64,000 bases of DNA, from contig NZ_JAFEUV020000005.1 of the NCBI RefSeq assembly GCF_017355915.2, positions 310,001-374,000 on the forward strand, written 5' to 3'. Under the pieces are notes generated by a model, which ran no database searches, was not told the origin of the DNA, and saw nothing but the letters and a program-made list of their open reading frames with translations. Every line of letters begins with the position of its first letter. The stretch's first letter is position 1. Positions 19,758 through 29,849 of this stretch are shown one piece after another. Source of the stretch: Telluribacter roseus (lineage in GTDB: Bacteria > Bacteroidota > Bacteroidia > Cytophagales > Spirosomataceae). A program made the position numbers and the translations under genes.

Positions 19758-20702
19758 TTACTGATTATTTATGAATAGTGAGCTAATAGAATCATGATCA
19801 CGTATACGGCCAATGGCTTTGGCAAAAAGCTCCGCTACGGATATGACCCGTATCTTAGGATTAGTCTGCTTTAAAGGAATAGTGTCCGTAACAATTAATT
19901 CTTCAAGAACGGAGTTGGCAATGTTTTCGTGTGCCTTTCCGGACATTATAGGGTGTGTACAAATAGCTCTTACTGAGCGTGCTCCCTTCTCCAGGATAAT
20001 CTCCGCGGCCTTGCAGATAGTTCCACCCGTATCGATCAGGTCATCAACGAGTACTACATCCGCTCCCTCCACATCACCAATCACCTGCATGGAAGCAATC
20101 TCATTGGCACGCTTACGTTGTTTATCGCATAGAATCATATCAACGTTAAGCATCTTGGCAAAGTTCCGGGCGCGTCCGGCACCTCCCACGTCAGGAGAAG
20201 CAATCAGCAGACGATCCAGGTTCAGGGACTTAATATAAGGCACCAGTACCGTAGTACCTTCCAGATGATCAACCGGGAAGTCAAAAAAGCCCTGGATCTG
20301 ACCGGCGTGCAGGTCAATGGTCATCAACCGATCGACTCCCGAAGCTGAAAGCAGATTCGCCACCAACTTGGCCGCGATGGGTACCCGGGGCTTGTCCTTA
20401 CGGTCTTGACGGGCGTAGCCAAAGTAAGGAATAACCACATTGACATAGTGCGCTGAGGCCCGGCGGCAGGCATCTACCATCAGCAACAGCTCCATGAGGT
20501 TATCAGTAGGCGGAAAGGTAGACTGGATCAGAAAAACATCACAGCCACGTACGGATTCTTCAAAGCTTGGCGAGAGTTCTCCGTCACTGAATTTGCGCAG
20601 GGTATACCCACCAAGATCCTTCCCGAAGAATCGGGCAATATCCTTTGACAAATATTCGGACTGACTACCGGAGAAGATTTTTACTGTGTTGATGGAGCCC
20701 AT
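19758..20702 (-). CDS. prs: Ribose-phosphate pyrophosphokinase
   Basis: 314 residues, the usual length. YFGYARQDRKDKPR (flexible ATP loop), the TIDLHAGQIQGFFDFPVDH segment and the PRPP loop VVLVDDLIDTGGT are intact. It makes PRPP from ribose-5-phosphate and ATP for nucleotide, His and Trp synthesis. Class I enzyme by sequence. Lies 42 bases downstream of the PAP2 gene and 46 upstream of rplY on the same strand. Confidence 0.97.
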   Translation of the reverse strand: MGSINTVKIFSGSQSEYLSKDIARFFGKDLGGYTLRKFSDGELSPSFEESVRGCDVFLIQSTFPPTDNLMELLLMVDACRRASAHYVNVVIPYFGYARQDRKDKPRVPIAAKLVANLLSASGVDRLMTIDLHAGQIQGFFDFPVDHLEGTTVLVPYIKSLNLDRLLIASPDVGGAGRARNFAKMLNVDMILCDKQRKRANEIASMQVIGDVEGADVVLVDDLIDTGGTICKAAEIILEKGARSVRAICTHPIMSGKAHENIANSVLEELIVTDTIPLKQTNPKIRVISVAELFAKAIGRIRDHDSISSLFINNQ

Positions 20703-20744
20703 GGCTTTTTCAAAATTTGCGCAAAATTAGAGAATATCAATTAA

Positions 20745-21317
20745 TTATGACAGCTTTTGCTGTAAAACATTTTTGTATATCAGGATACATACCGCTCCCG
20801 ACAGGATTCCAACGAGGGCTCCTACCGTAATATCGGCCGGATAATGTACCCCTACATAGATGCGGCTGAATGAATAGATCACCGCCCACAGGTACAGCCA
20901 GCCTGCTCCTTTAAGCCGTCCTCCGGTCAGTACCTGAACTGAAAGTGCCAGCGCAAAGGCGGTGGCGGCGTGGGAGGATACAAAGCCGTACTGTCCGCCG
21001 CAACCGTCCACGACATGCACCAGCGAGCCAATCTCGGGATCGTGGCAGGGGCGGAGCCGGGCAAAATACGGCTTGAAGAGGCCGGAGGCGATCTGATCGG
21101 CCAGACCAATGGCCGCTATGATCGTCAAAAGTATACCAATGGACTGTTTGCGAAACTCCCGCACCAGTACATAGATCAGAAACAGGTACATGGGGATCCA
21201 GGTGAACTTGTACGTAAAGAACTCCATGATCCGGTCGGCCCAGGGGGTGTGAAGCCCGTTGAGCGCCAGGAACAGCTGCTGATCGGCCTGTACGAGAGCC
21301 TCTATGGCTGAGGTCAT
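20745..21317 (-). CDS. PAP2 family membrane phosphatase
   Basis: 190 residues with about five hydrophobic segments. The three phosphatase motifs are present: KPYFARLRPC (KxxxxxxRP), SSHAATAF (variant of PSGH with the catalytic His) and RIYVGVHYPADI (SRxxxxxHxxxD with Arg and His kept). The family dephosphorylates lipid phosphates; in bacteria common substrates are undecaprenyl pyrophosphate and phosphatidylglycerol phosphate. The PSGH proline and glycine are replaced by Ser and Ala, which is frequent in Bacteroidota members. Its ATG overlaps the trpS stop (ATGA). Confidence 0.87.
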   Translation of the reverse strand: MTSAIEALVQADQQLFLALNGLHTPWADRIMEFFTYKFTWIPMYLFLIYVLVREFRKQSIGILLTIIAAIGLADQIASGLFKPYFARLRPCHDPEIGSLVHVVDGCGGQYGFVSSHAATAFALALSVQVLTGGRLKGAGWLYLWAVIYSFSRIYVGVHYPADITVGALVGILSGAVCILIYKNVLQQKLS

Positions 21318-22291
21318 GAACCGTATCCCAGAGCTTTACGTACTTTTTTGATGGTTTCCTGAGCTATCTGGCGGGCTTTCTCTTCACCCTCTACCAGTTT
21401 CTGTTCCAGTTCGGCGGTGTTTTCCATGTAATAGTTAAAGATCCGGCGGGGCTCGCTGAATTTTTCCAGGATCATCTCATACAGGGCCTGCTTGGCGTGT
21501 CCATAGCCGAATCCACCCTTCTCGTAGTTCTGGCGCATGAGGGCTACTTCTGGTTCGCCGGCTATCAGAGAGTACAGCTGGAATGTAATGTCTGTGTCCG
21601 GATTCTTGGGTTCTTCGAGCGGGGTAGAGTCCGTCATGATCTTCATGACCGCCTTCCGTAGCTCCTTCTCCGGGAGGAATATATCAATGTAGTTGTTGTA
21701 CGACTTGCTCATCTTCTGGCCATCCACACCCGGTATCACCATCAGCCGCTCGTCAATACGCGCATCGGGTAGTACCAATATATCCTGACCTACCTGCCGG
21801 TTGAGGGCGGTAGCGATGTCACGGGTCATTTCGAGGTGCTGCTTCTGGTCTTTACCCACGGGTACTATGTTGGCATCGTACAGAAGAATGTCGGCCGCCT
21901 GCAGGACAGGGTAGGTAAACAGACCAGCGTTGACGTCGGCAAGTCGTTCCGATTTGTCCTTAAATGAGTGGGCATTGGCCAGCATCGGGAATGGCGTAAA
22001 GCAGTTGAGGTACCAGGCCAGTTCGGTATGCTCCTGTACCCGCGACTGCCGCCAGAACACGTTGCGGTCGGTATCGAATCCAAAGGCCAGCCAGGTAGCG
22101 GCGATAGCCCGTACATACTCCTCGCGCAGGGGGCCGTCCTTGATGGTAATCAGGGAGTGCAGATCCGCTATAAAGAAGAATGACTCATTGTTGGGATCTT
22201 TGGAAAGTTCAATAGCTGGTGCAATAGCGCCAAGTATGTTGCCAAGGTGAGGCCTTCCGCTGCTCTGGATGCCGGTCAGGATTCTTGCCAT
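21314..22291 (-). CDS. trpS: Tryptophanyl-tRNA synthetase
   Basis: 325 residues, class Ic synthetase. The HIGH-like PHLGN is at residues 14-18 and KMSKS at 193-197; the Rossmann insert contains the usual GKDQKQHLEMTRDIA. Complete and of normal length. First gene of the leftward run with the PAP2, prs and rplY genes, overlapping PAP2 by four bases. Confidence 0.97.
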   Translation of the reverse strand: MARILTGIQSSGRPHLGNILGAIAPAIELSKDPNNESFFFIADLHSLITIKDGPLREEYVRAIAATWLAFGFDTDRNVFWRQSRVQEHTELAWYLNCFTPFPMLANAHSFKDKSERLADVNAGLFTYPVLQAADILLYDANIVPVGKDQKQHLEMTRDIATALNRQVGQDILVLPDARIDERLMVIPGVDGQKMSKSYNNYIDIFLPEKELRKAVMKIMTDSTPLEEPKNPDTDITFQLYSLIAGEPEVALMRQNYEKGGFGYGHAKQALYEMILEKFSEPRRIFNYYMENTAELEQKLVEGEEKARQIAQETIKKVRKALGYGS

Positions 22292-22475
22292 GTGGGGAAG
22301 ATAAATGCTGTTAGATTAGTGTCGAAGCTTCAAAATTCGTTAAATTAGGCCAATATTTGCAACGAAAATAGTGATTAATCATTAGTGGGCTCATTTGCAG
22401 CAGATAAGGCACTTTGCTCCAAAACTGCCGGCAGTGCCCCCTGGTCTTCCTCCTTATAGTAATCCAAGAATACCT

Positions 22476-23150
22476 ATGATTCAGGCCGAAACGCTCCACT
22501 TTCTGCGTGACTTGAGTGAAAATAACAACCGGGACTGGTTTCAAGACAACCGCAAACGCTACGAGACCGCCCGAAAGGATTTTGAGAAAACCATAGAAGC
22601 CCTGCTGGACGAGGTGAAAAAAGTAGATGAATTGGGAAATACGCAGGTGAAGGATTGCATCTTCCGCATCAACCGGGACATCCGGTTTACCAACGACAAG
22701 ACTCCCTACAAAAGCTGGCTGAGTGCCGCCATCGGGCCCGGTGGGCGTAAGTCCGGCCGGATCGACTACTATCTGCACGTACAGCCGGGCGGAGAGTCTT
22801 TCATCGGGGCCGGTATGTGGAACCCCACGGCCCAGCAGCTCGCCAAGTACCGCCAGGAAGTAGACTACAATGCCGATGAACTGAAGCGGATCATCCACGC
22901 TGATGCCTTTCGTACTTACTTTCCGGAGGTGTGGGGGGAGACGATGAAAACATCTCCCAAAGGCTACGCAAAAGATCATCCCGAAATAGAACTACTCCGG
23001 CGCAAGCAGTTGTTCTTTATGCACTACTTTACCGATAAGGAGGTGCAGCAGAAAGGGTTTGTGCAGGAGATCATGAAGGGCGTTGTCCTCATAAAGCCTT
23101 ACTGCGAATTCCTAAACTACATTTTCTTCGACGAACCGGAAGAGGAGTAA
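22476..23150 (+). CDS. DUF2461 family protein
   Basis: 224 residues from the ATG giving MIQAETLHFLRDLSENNNRD. An upstream in-frame ATG at 22395 would add 27 unconserved, proline-rich residues, so I prefer 22476. The family hallmarks are present: NNRDWFQDNRKRYE near the N-terminus, CIFRINRDIRFTNDKTPYK in the middle, and YLHVQPGGESFIGAGMW. Function of the family is not established; no signal peptide or membrane helix. Stands alone between divergent trpS and dnaE. Confidence 0.9.
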   Translation: MIQAETLHFLRDLSENNNRDWFQDNRKRYETARKDFEKTIEALLDEVKKVDELGNTQVKDCIFRINRDIRFTNDKTPYKSWLSAAIGPGGRKSGRIDYYLHVQPGGESFIGAGMWNPTAQQLAKYRQEVDYNADELKRIIHADAFRTYFPEVWGETMKTSPKGYAKDHPEIELLRRKQLFFMHYFTDKEVQQKGFVQEIMKGVVLIKPYCEFLNYIFFDEPEEE

Positions 23151-23235
23151 GGGCTTATATCCTGAACTACAGAATCGAACGTTTTATACTTAAAAAAGCT
23201 AGTAGCTAACACCTAACAGCTTAACACCTATTTAA

Positions 23236-26200
23236 ATGCAATTTTCTCATTTACACTGCCACACTCAGTTTTCTCTGCTCGATGGAGCGGCTGATATCAA
23301 GAAGCTTTTCAAAAAAGCCAAAGCTGATAACATGCCTGCCATTGCCATTACTGACCATGGAAACATGTTTGGTGCTTTTGAATTTGTAGCTGAGGGCAAT
23401 AAGCAGGGTGTGAAACCCATCGTAGGATGTGAGTTCTACGTGGTGGAGGATCACCATAAGCGGCAGTTTACCAAAGAACAGAAGGACGTACGCTACCACC
23501 AGCTGCTCCTGGCCAAAGATGCCGAAGGCTACAAGAACCTGGTGAAGCTCTGCTCGCTGGGATTTATGGAAGGTATGTACGGAAAATATCCCCGTATCAG
23601 TAAGGAGCTTATTGTCAAGTACCACAAGGGCCTGATTGCTACTACCTGCTGTATTGGTGCCCAGGTACCCAAGACCATCCTGAAGAAAGGAGAGGCCGAA
23701 GGTGAGAAGGAGTTTAAGTGGTGGCTCGACTTGTTTGGTGAAGATTACTACGTGGAGCTACAGCGCCACGATATCCGGGAGCAATTAATCGTAAATGAGG
23801 TGCTGGTGCGGTTTGCGCGTAAGCACGGGGTGAAGATTATCGCCTCCAACGACTCCCACTACGTAGATCAGGAAGACTGGAATGCCCACGATATCCTGCT
23901 GTGTATCAACACCGGCGATAAGCAAAGTACTCCGTCGGCCAAAGACTTTGACGATGAAGTAGGGATACCCAAGGGCTCACGTTTTGCCTTCTACAACGAC
24001 CAGTTCTACTTCAAGAACACCAACGAGATGCTTACCCTGTTCAACGACCTGCCCGAGTCGCTGGATAATACGAATGAGATCGTCGGGAAGATCGATAACC
24101 TTGAGCTGAAGAAGGATATTTTGCTGCCCAACTTCCCGATTCCTGACGAGTTCAAGACCCATACCATATCGGAAGTAGTAGGTAAGAAGGAGCTGACGCC
24201 CGACGTACTGAACCAGTGGGAGTACCTGCGCCACCTGACCTTTGAAGGGGCACGGCAGAAGTACGAAACTATTACGCCAGAGATAGAGGAGCGCCTCAAC
24301 TTCGAGCTGAATACCATCCGGAACATGGGTTTTCCGGGCTACTTCCTCATTGTGGCGGACTTTATCAAGGCAGCCCGTGAGATAGGCGTATTCGTGGGGC
24401 CGGGTCGTGGTTCGGCGGCGGGTTCGGCGGTGGCCTACTGTACCGGTATCACCAATATTGACCCCATCAAGTACGACCTGCTTTTTGAGCGTTTTCTTAA
24501 CCCCGACCGGGTGTCACTGCCCGATATTGATACGGACTTTGACGACGAAGGACGGCAGCGGGTAATTGACTACGTAGTAAAAAAGTACGGCTATAATCAG
24601 GTAGCGCAGATCGTGACCTACGGTACCATGGCGGCCAAGTCATCGCTCAAGGACGTAGCCCGCGTGATGGACCTGCCCCTGCAGGATGCTAACTCCCTGG
24701 TGAAACTGGTGCCCGACAAGCCTACCTACAACATGACCCTGAACCGGATCTTTACGGCGCCGCTGGAAGGGGAGGGAAGTCTGCTGAAGAAGGAGGGCAT
24801 CTCACCCGACGAGATGGAAAACGTGAAGCGCCTCCGGGCCATAGCCTCCGGCAAAGACCTTCAGGCCAAGGTAATTCAGGAGGCGCGTCGTCTGGAAGGT
24901 ACCGTGCGTAACACCGGTATCCACGCGGCGGGTATCATCATTGCCCCCTCGGACCTGACAGAGATTATCCCGGTAAGTACCTCCAAGGATTCGGAGCTGC
25001 TGATTACGCAGTTTGGTGGTAAGGTAATCGAGGATGCGGGGGTAATCAAGATGGACTTCCTGGGGCTGCGCAACCTGACCATTATTAAGGAAGCCCTGCG
25101 GCTCATCAAGCAGAACCACGGCCGGGAGATAGATATTGATTACATCCCGCTGGACGACCAGAAGGTATTCGAACTGTTTCAGCGCGGGGAAACCAACGCC
25201 ATATTCCAGTTTGAATCCGACGGGATGAAGAAGTACATGCGCGAACTCAAGCCTGACCGCTTCGAGGACTTGATCGCCATGAACGCCCTCTATCGACCCG
25301 GACCTCTGGCTTACATACCTAACTTCATCAAGCGGAAGCACGGACTCGAAGAGATCACCTATGACCTGCCCGAGATGGAGGAGTACCTGGCCGATACCTA
25401 CGGTATTACGGTATACCAGGAGCAGGTGATGCTACTCTCGCAGTCGCTGGCGGGCTTTACCAAAGGTCAGGCCGATACCCTTCGTAAAGCGATGGGTAAA
25501 AAGCAGATCGAAATCCTGAACAAGCTCAAGAACGACTTCATGAAGGGCGGCGAAGAGCGCGGCCACGACAAGAAGAAACTGGATAAGATCTGGACCGACT
25601 GGGAGGCCTTTGCATCCTACGCCTTTAACAAGTCGCACTCGACCTGTTACGCCTTCGTGGCGTATCAGACAGCTTACCTTAAGGCACACTACCCGGCTGA
25701 GTACATGTCGGCGGTATTGACCAGTTCGCTGGGTACTATCGAAAAGATTACCTTCTTCCTCGAAGAGTGTAAGAGCCTTGGCATACCCGTACTGGGTCCG
25801 GATATCAACGAATCAGACCGGCAGTTCAACGTCAACAAGCGGGGCGAGATCCGTTTCGGGCTGGGAGGTATCAAAGGGACGGGTGACGCGGCCGTAGAGT
25901 CGATCATTGAAGAGCGTAATATCAAGGGACCATTCTCCGATATTTATGACTTCATAATTCGGGTAAATCTCAGGACAGTAAATAAAAAAACACTGGAAAG
26001 CTTGGCCTACGCGGGTGGATTTGACTGCTTTGAGGACATTCACCGGGCGCAGTACTTCGATTCAGTTGATGGGGATAATTCCACCTTTATCGAAAAGTTG
26101 ATCAAGTACGCCAACAACTACCACGCTGAGAAAGCCTCCAGCCAGGCCTCTCTCTTTGGTGCCTTTGGTGGTAACGATGCCCTGATGGTCAAGCCCAAGC

Positions 26201-26886
26201 CCGCTCAGGTACAGCCGTGGAGCGATCTGGAAAAGTTGCGGTTTGAGCAGGAGGTAGTTGGCTTCTATATCTCGGGTCATCCGCTGGATACCTTCCGGAT
26301 CGAGCTCGACAACTACTGCAACTGTACGCTGGACCGGGTGATGGAAATTCCCGAAGGAGAACGGAATCCTACTTTCTTTGGTAAGGAGATCAGTGTAGGG
26401 GGGATCGTGAGTAGTGCCCAGGAGCGTATCTCCCGCAATGGTAATCCATTTATGATATTCAAGGTGGAAGATTACCGGGGATCAATGGAAATGTTGCTGG
26501 GTGGCGAGGAGTACGTGCGGCTGAGCAACTACATACAGCCGGGACGCTTCCTGTACATCAAAGGCAAGGTACAGAACCGCTGGAAACAGGAGGATCAGTT
26601 TGAGTTTAAACCGATAACTATCCAGCTGCTGACCGAGATCAGGGAAAAGATGTGTAAAGAGATAAAGGTGCAACTGTCACTGGATCAGATTGATGAGCGC
26701 TTTGTGCTGAACCTCAATGAAGCCATTAACAACAACCCCGGCAACTGTGCTCTGAACATGACCGTGGTGGATCCTGAGACCCGTATGGAGGTAGAGATGC
26801 TCTCCCGACGGTTTAGGGTGTCGGCTTCCAATGAATTCTTCAACTCCCTCAAAAATCTGGGGGGCGTGAAGTTTTCCTTGAACTAG
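23236..26886 (+). CDS. dnaE: DNA polymerase III subunit alpha
   Basis: 1216 residues. An N-terminal PHP domain ([14 protein letters not shown], residues 5-18) leads into the C-family polymerase core with PGRGSAAGS and the catalytic PDIDTDFDD (Asp at 430, 432, 434). The helix-hairpin-helix region and a C-terminal OB fold ([21 protein letters not shown]) follow. The PHP metal ligands look complete, as in DnaE1-type enzymes that may retain proofreading or phosphatase activity. It is the replicative polymerase of the beta-clamp holoenzyme. The start is preceded by an AT-rich leader. Codon composition here has fewer GTAC-containing steps than the genes to the left. Confidence 0.98.
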   Translation: MQFSHLHCHTQFSLLDGAADIKKLFKKAKADNMPAIAITDHGNMFGAFEFVAEGNKQGVKPIVGCEFYVVEDHHKRQFTKEQKDVRYHQLLLAKDAEGYKNLVKLCSLGFMEGMYGKYPRISKELIVKYHKGLIATTCCIGAQVPKTILKKGEAEGEKEFKWWLDLFGEDYYVELQRHDIREQLIVNEVLVRFARKHGVKIIASNDSHYVDQEDWNAHDILLCINTGDKQSTPSAKDFDDEVGIPKGSRFAFYNDQFYFKNTNEMLTLFNDLPESLDNTNEIVGKIDNLELKKDILLPNFPIPDEFKTHTISEVVGKKELTPDVLNQWEYLRHLTFEGARQKYETITPEIEERLNFELNTIRNMGFPGYFLIVADFIKAAREIGVFVGPGRGSAAGSAVAYCTGITNIDPIKYDLLFERFLNPDRVSLPDIDTDFDDEGRQRVIDYVVKKYGYNQVAQIVTYGTMAAKSSLKDVARVMDLPLQDANSLVKLVPDKPTYNMTLNRIFTAPLEGEGSLLKKEGISPDEMENVKRLRAIASGKDLQAKVIQEARRLEGTVRNTGIHAAGIIIAPSDLTEIIPVSTSKDSELLITQFGGKVIEDAGVIKMDFLGLRNLTIIKEALRLIKQNHGREIDIDYIPLDDQKVFELFQRGETNAIFQFESDGMKKYMRELKPDRFEDLIAMNALYRPGPLAYIPNFIKRKHGLEEITYDLPEMEEYLADTYGITVYQEQVMLLSQSLAGFTKGQADTLRKAMGKKQIEILNKLKNDFMKGGEERGHDKKKLDKIWTDWEAFASYAFNKSHSTCYAFVAYQTAYLKAHYPAEYMSAVLTSSLGTIEKITFFLEECKSLGIPVLGPDINESDRQFNVNKRGEIRFGLGGIKGTGDAAVESIIEERNIKGPFSDIYDFIIRVNLRTVNKKTLESLAYAGGFDCFEDIHRAQYFDSVDGDNSTFIEKLIKYANNYHAEKASSQASLFGAFGGNDALMVKPKPAQVQPWSDLEKLRFEQEVVGFYISGHPLDTFRIELDNYCNCTLDRVMEIPEGERNPTFFGKEISVGGIVSSAQERISRNGNPFMIFKVEDYRGSMEMLLGGEEYVRLSNYIQPGRFLYIKGKVQNRWKQEDQFEFKPITIQLLTEIREKMCKEIKVQLSLDQIDERFVLNLNEAINNNPGNCALNMTVVDPETRMEVEMLSRRFRVSASNEFFNSLKNLGGVKFSLN

Positions 26887-26978
26887 CAATTCCCATTGTA
26901 CAGCAGAGGAACTTTTGGTCTGATTTTTTGATTGTACACTCAACAACACTTTTTTCTTATTTACACTTTCTAAACATT

Positions 26979-27302
26979 ATGGGAAAAGCACTTGAAGTAA
27001 CCGACAGCAACTTTGAAGAAATCATTCAAGGTGATAAGCCAGTACTTGTAGACTTCTGGGCCGAATGGTGCGGGCCTTGTAAGATGATCGGACCTGTTGT
27101 AGAGCAACTGGCCGGTGAGTACGAAGGCAAAGCCGTTATAGCTAAGATGGACGTAGATATGAATGCTCAGGTACCTGCAAAATTTGGTATCCGCAGCATC
27201 CCTACTCTGATGATCTTCAAAGGTGGACAACTGGTAGATAAAGTAGTAGGTGCAGTACCCAAGTCTGTACTTGAGCAGAAACTGAATGAGCAGTTGGGAT
27301 AA
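26979..27302 (+). CDS. trxA: Thioredoxin
   Basis: 107 residues starting [12 protein letters not shown]; an upstream in-frame ATG at 26928 adds a non-conserved stretch and is rejected. Active site WCGPC at residues 30-34, cis-proline in RSIPTLMIF. Cytoplasmic disulfide reductase. Monocistronic, with a hairpin terminator after the stop. Confidence 0.97.
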   Translation: MGKALEVTDSNFEEIIQGDKPVLVDFWAEWCGPCKMIGPVVEQLAGEYEGKAVIAKMDVDMNAQVPAKFGIRSIPTLMIFKGGQLVDKVVGAVPKSVLEQKLNEQLG

Positions 27303-27330
27303 TGACCAAAGCTTTACCAGACTATATAGA

Positions 27331-27357
27331 AAAGCCCTCAATTTGAGGGCTTTTTTT
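27331..27357. terminator. Bidirectional terminator between trxA and the aminotransferase gene
   Basis: Stem AAAGCCCTC/GAGGGCTTT with a five-base loop, followed by a T run rightward and by TTTTC leftward. The T run contains the aminotransferase stop codon, so both convergent genes share it. Confidence 0.9.
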
Positions 27358-28570
27358 ATTGCTCGTCCAGTACGTCAAGTATAGTCTGTAGGGCCTCGCG
27401 CAGCTGCTCTTCTGTGATGGTGAGCGGGGGAGCGATGCGCATGGAGTTATCACAGAATAAGAACCAGTCGGTGATTACACCCCGCTCTATACAGGTATCT
27501 ATTACCTTCTTAAGTACCTCGAATGACTCAAATTCTGCCGCCCGCATCAGTCCCTTACCCCGTATTTCCCTGATCATGGGGTGCTGAAGCATGGTTTTTA
27601 TTAATTCACCCTTTTGGGTGGCAGACTGATGCAGAGCCTGGTCGCAAATAGTCGTAAGGGTAGCCAGCGAGGCAGCGCAACTTACAGGGTGCCCGCCAAA
27701 GGTAGTAATGTGCCCCAGGACAGGGTTGTTTTTGAACACGCTCATTACCTCCTGCGAAGCCATAAATGCTCCGATGGGCATACCACCCCCCATGCCCTTG
27801 GCACTTAGTAGTATATCCGGGTAGATATCATACCCCTCAAACGCCCAGAAGGTACCCGTCCGGCCGAATCCTGTCTGTATCTCATCAATAATTAATAGAG
27901 CACCCACATCGGTACAACGCCGACGCAACGTCTGCAGGTACTCTAGGGAAGGTACCCGTATACCCGCTTCACCGCCAATTACTTCTATCACTACCGCCGC
28001 GGTCCTGGTGGTAATGAGGTCAAGGTCTGCCATAACGCCGTGGTGGATCTGACGTACACCGGGGAGCAGTGGACGGAAGTTGCGCTTGAAAAACTCAGCG
28101 CCCGACAGGCTCAGGGCCCCCTGCGTAGCTCCGTGGTAGGCATTGAAGCAGGAGATGGTTTCGTAGCGGCCGGTAAAGCGCTTGGCCAGTTTCATGGCTC
28201 CTTCTACGGCTTCGGTACCGGAGTTAGTGAAGTAAACATTGTTAATCTTTCCATATGGAGCCGTTTGGGCCTGTGGAAGATCCAGTGTCTGGGCCAGGGC
28301 CTCGGCCAGCTTCACCTGCGGGCTCTGAACGTACTCGCCGTATACCATCAGGTGCAGGTACTTGTCCAGTTGTTGCTGAATGGCTGCCATGACGGCCGGG
28401 TGCCGGTGGCCTACGTTACTCACTCCGATACCGGATATGAGGTCGAGGTAGCGCATGCCGTCGGTGCCGTACATATATACCCCCTCGGCTCGCTCTATTT
28501 CGATAGCCAGGGGGAAATCAGAAGTCTGTGCGAGGTGATCAAAAAATAGCTGTCGCTGACTGATATGCAT
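27356..28570 (-). CDS. Class III PLP-dependent aminotransferase
   Basis: 404 residues. Family features: YFTNSGTEAVEGAMKLA, the conserved IIDEIQTGFGRTG and the PLP lysine K258 in LLSAKGMGGGMPIG. The family includes acetylornithine, ornithine, GABA and diaminobutyrate aminotransferases; the sequence does not settle which. It transfers an omega- or alpha-amino group using PLP in the cytoplasm. It is the last gene of the leftward ligase run (50 bases after the ATP-grasp-like gene), which suggests it may supply or modify an amine for that pathway, but it could simply be a neighbour. I find no other arginine-pathway gene nearby. Confidence 0.9.
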   Translation of the reverse strand: MHISQRQLFFDHLAQTSDFPLAIEIERAEGVYMYGTDGMRYLDLISGIGVSNVGHRHPAVMAAIQQQLDKYLHLMVYGEYVQSPQVKLAEALAQTLDLPQAQTAPYGKINNVYFTNSGTEAVEGAMKLAKRFTGRYETISCFNAYHGATQGALSLSGAEFFKRNFRPLLPGVRQIHHGVMADLDLITTRTAAVVIEVIGGEAGIRVPSLEYLQTLRRRCTDVGALLIIDEIQTGFGRTGTFWAFEGYDIYPDILLSAKGMGGGMPIGAFMASQEVMSVFKNNPVLGHITTFGGHPVSCAASLATLTTICDQALHQSATQKGELIKTMLQHPMIREIRGKGLMRAAEFESFEVLKKVIDTCIERGVITDWFLFCDNSMRIAPPLTITEEQLREALQTILDVLDEQ

Positions 28571-28620
28571 TAGTAGTAATTCTTAGTAATGTAATAGAAG
28601 AGGGAATTGGAGCCACCGGA

Positions 28621-29817
28621 TCAGATGGGCTCAAAAAAGCAGGCGCTACCACCGACCCAGGTAAAGTCTTTGTTGAACCGGGTACCGATCATTTCGCCCC
28701 GGCTGAGTCGGCTCAGGCTGGTGAGCAGGGTAGGGCGCTCGTCCGCATCCGGCCATACGTACAGCATCCGGATCTCGCACTTCACCAGACCATCGGGGGC
28801 TTTCACCACGGGCGCATACACTACTTTACGCTGTAGTATATAGTTGTAGGGGTCGCGTAGCTGGAGCAGCATGTCCGGCGTTACGTGCAGCTGCACCCCC
28901 GTACCCGCAAAGGAAAACAGGGGCTTGAGTACGTAGTTCTCCAGATCCTTCGGAAACGAGTCGGCGTAGTCACTGACGTAGCGCGTTTCGGGTATGTACT
29001 TGCTCTGCAGAAGCGGAATCGTAAACTTACTGATCCGAAAAAACCAGTTGGGGTGTCCCACCCACTCCACATCTACTTCATCTGCGAAGTGGTAGTCGGT
29101 AGTCAGGTCGGGGAAGTTGTTGAGGTCGTCAAAGATCAGCCGGTTGTAGATGCGCTTCACCTCTACCTTTCGACCATCTTTTTCGTAATAAAGCTTCCGA
29201 TCCTCTTTAATGATTTTGGTATAGCATACCGCCTTTACGCCCAGCAGCTGTTCGGTAATCGCGAAGTCAATCCGGGTCTTTTGCTGCTCAGGATAGATCT
29301 CGAGCAGGATTACATTTTCCGGATCGTGATCGCCTACAATGGTTTCTTTCAACTTAGCTACGTACTCATCAAAGGTACTGACGCCGAATGCCCAGGCAAA
29401 ATGGTCCGGTACCGGATAGTTTTTCTTATAAAGCTCTGAAATGTAAGCCTGGTACCCAAATAGTGAAGGAAAGCCCTGCAGCTCGATGAGCCGGGGCGTG
29501 AGCTGGCCCTGCTCGTCCTGGCATATAGCAAAGTCAATCGCCAGAAAGGAAGTATGTCGGTTCTCGTTGGGGACGTACTGCTCGGCCGGAATAGCCCGGT
29601 CGGTCTTGTCTCTGAAATCATCAGCAGTGATGGTGCTGATGATATCCTCACTGGCTTCAATCAATTGCCGACCCAGCTCCCGGGGCACCAGCACCGGACT
29701 TTCTGCTACTCTGAATTCCAGCTGACCCGGATAATCATTCAGAACAGCCGACACGAATCCCTGGTACTTTTCTTCGCTGAATGATTGATTAAATCGGTCC
29801 CGAGCTTCTTTATGCAT
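28621..29817 (-). CDS. ATP-grasp-like protein of unknown function
   Basis: 398 residues, no signal peptide. I do not recognise a named family. The C-terminal third reads like an ATP-grasp core: VLKPLFSFAGTGVQ with nucleotide-binding K298, then YILQRKV (hinge) and CEIRMLYVW. The segment RLIELQGFPSLFGYQ earlier on resembles the acceptor/metal motif that occurs N-terminal to the core in circularly permuted ATP-grasp and glutathionylspermidine-synthase-like enzymes. Expected role is ATP-driven joining of a carboxylate to an amine. It lies 32 bases after the amidotransferase gene and 50 before the aminotransferase gene in the six-gene run. The ATP-grasp assignment rests on motifs only and is an inference. 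Confidence 0.65.
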   Translation of the reverse strand: MHKEARDRFNQSFSEEKYQGFVSAVLNDYPGQLEFRVAESPVLVPRELGRQLIEASEDIISTITADDFRDKTDRAIPAEQYVPNENRHTSFLAIDFAICQDEQGQLTPRLIELQGFPSLFGYQAYISELYKKNYPVPDHFAWAFGVSTFDEYVAKLKETIVGDHDPENVILLEIYPEQQKTRIDFAITEQLLGVKAVCYTKIIKEDRKLYYEKDGRKVEVKRIYNRLIFDDLNNFPDLTTDYHFADEVDVEWVGHPNWFFRISKFTIPLLQSKYIPETRYVSDYADSFPKDLENYVLKPLFSFAGTGVQLHVTPDMLLQLRDPYNYILQRKVVYAPVVKAPDGLVKCEIRMLYVWPDADERPTLLTSLSRLSRGEMIGTRFNKDFTWVGGSACFFEPI

Positions 29818-29849
29818 AGGTAGCCTTGTGATAAAACAATGAGTACTAA

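Noticed and set aside
22311-22979. Leftward open frame of 222 codons over DUF2461
   Set aside because: Overlaps the start of a recognisable DUF2461 gene and reads as low-quality protein.
27356-28570. Aminotransferase as argD
   Set aside because: Sequence cannot separate argD from related class III enzymes and no other arg gene is nearby, so no symbol was given.
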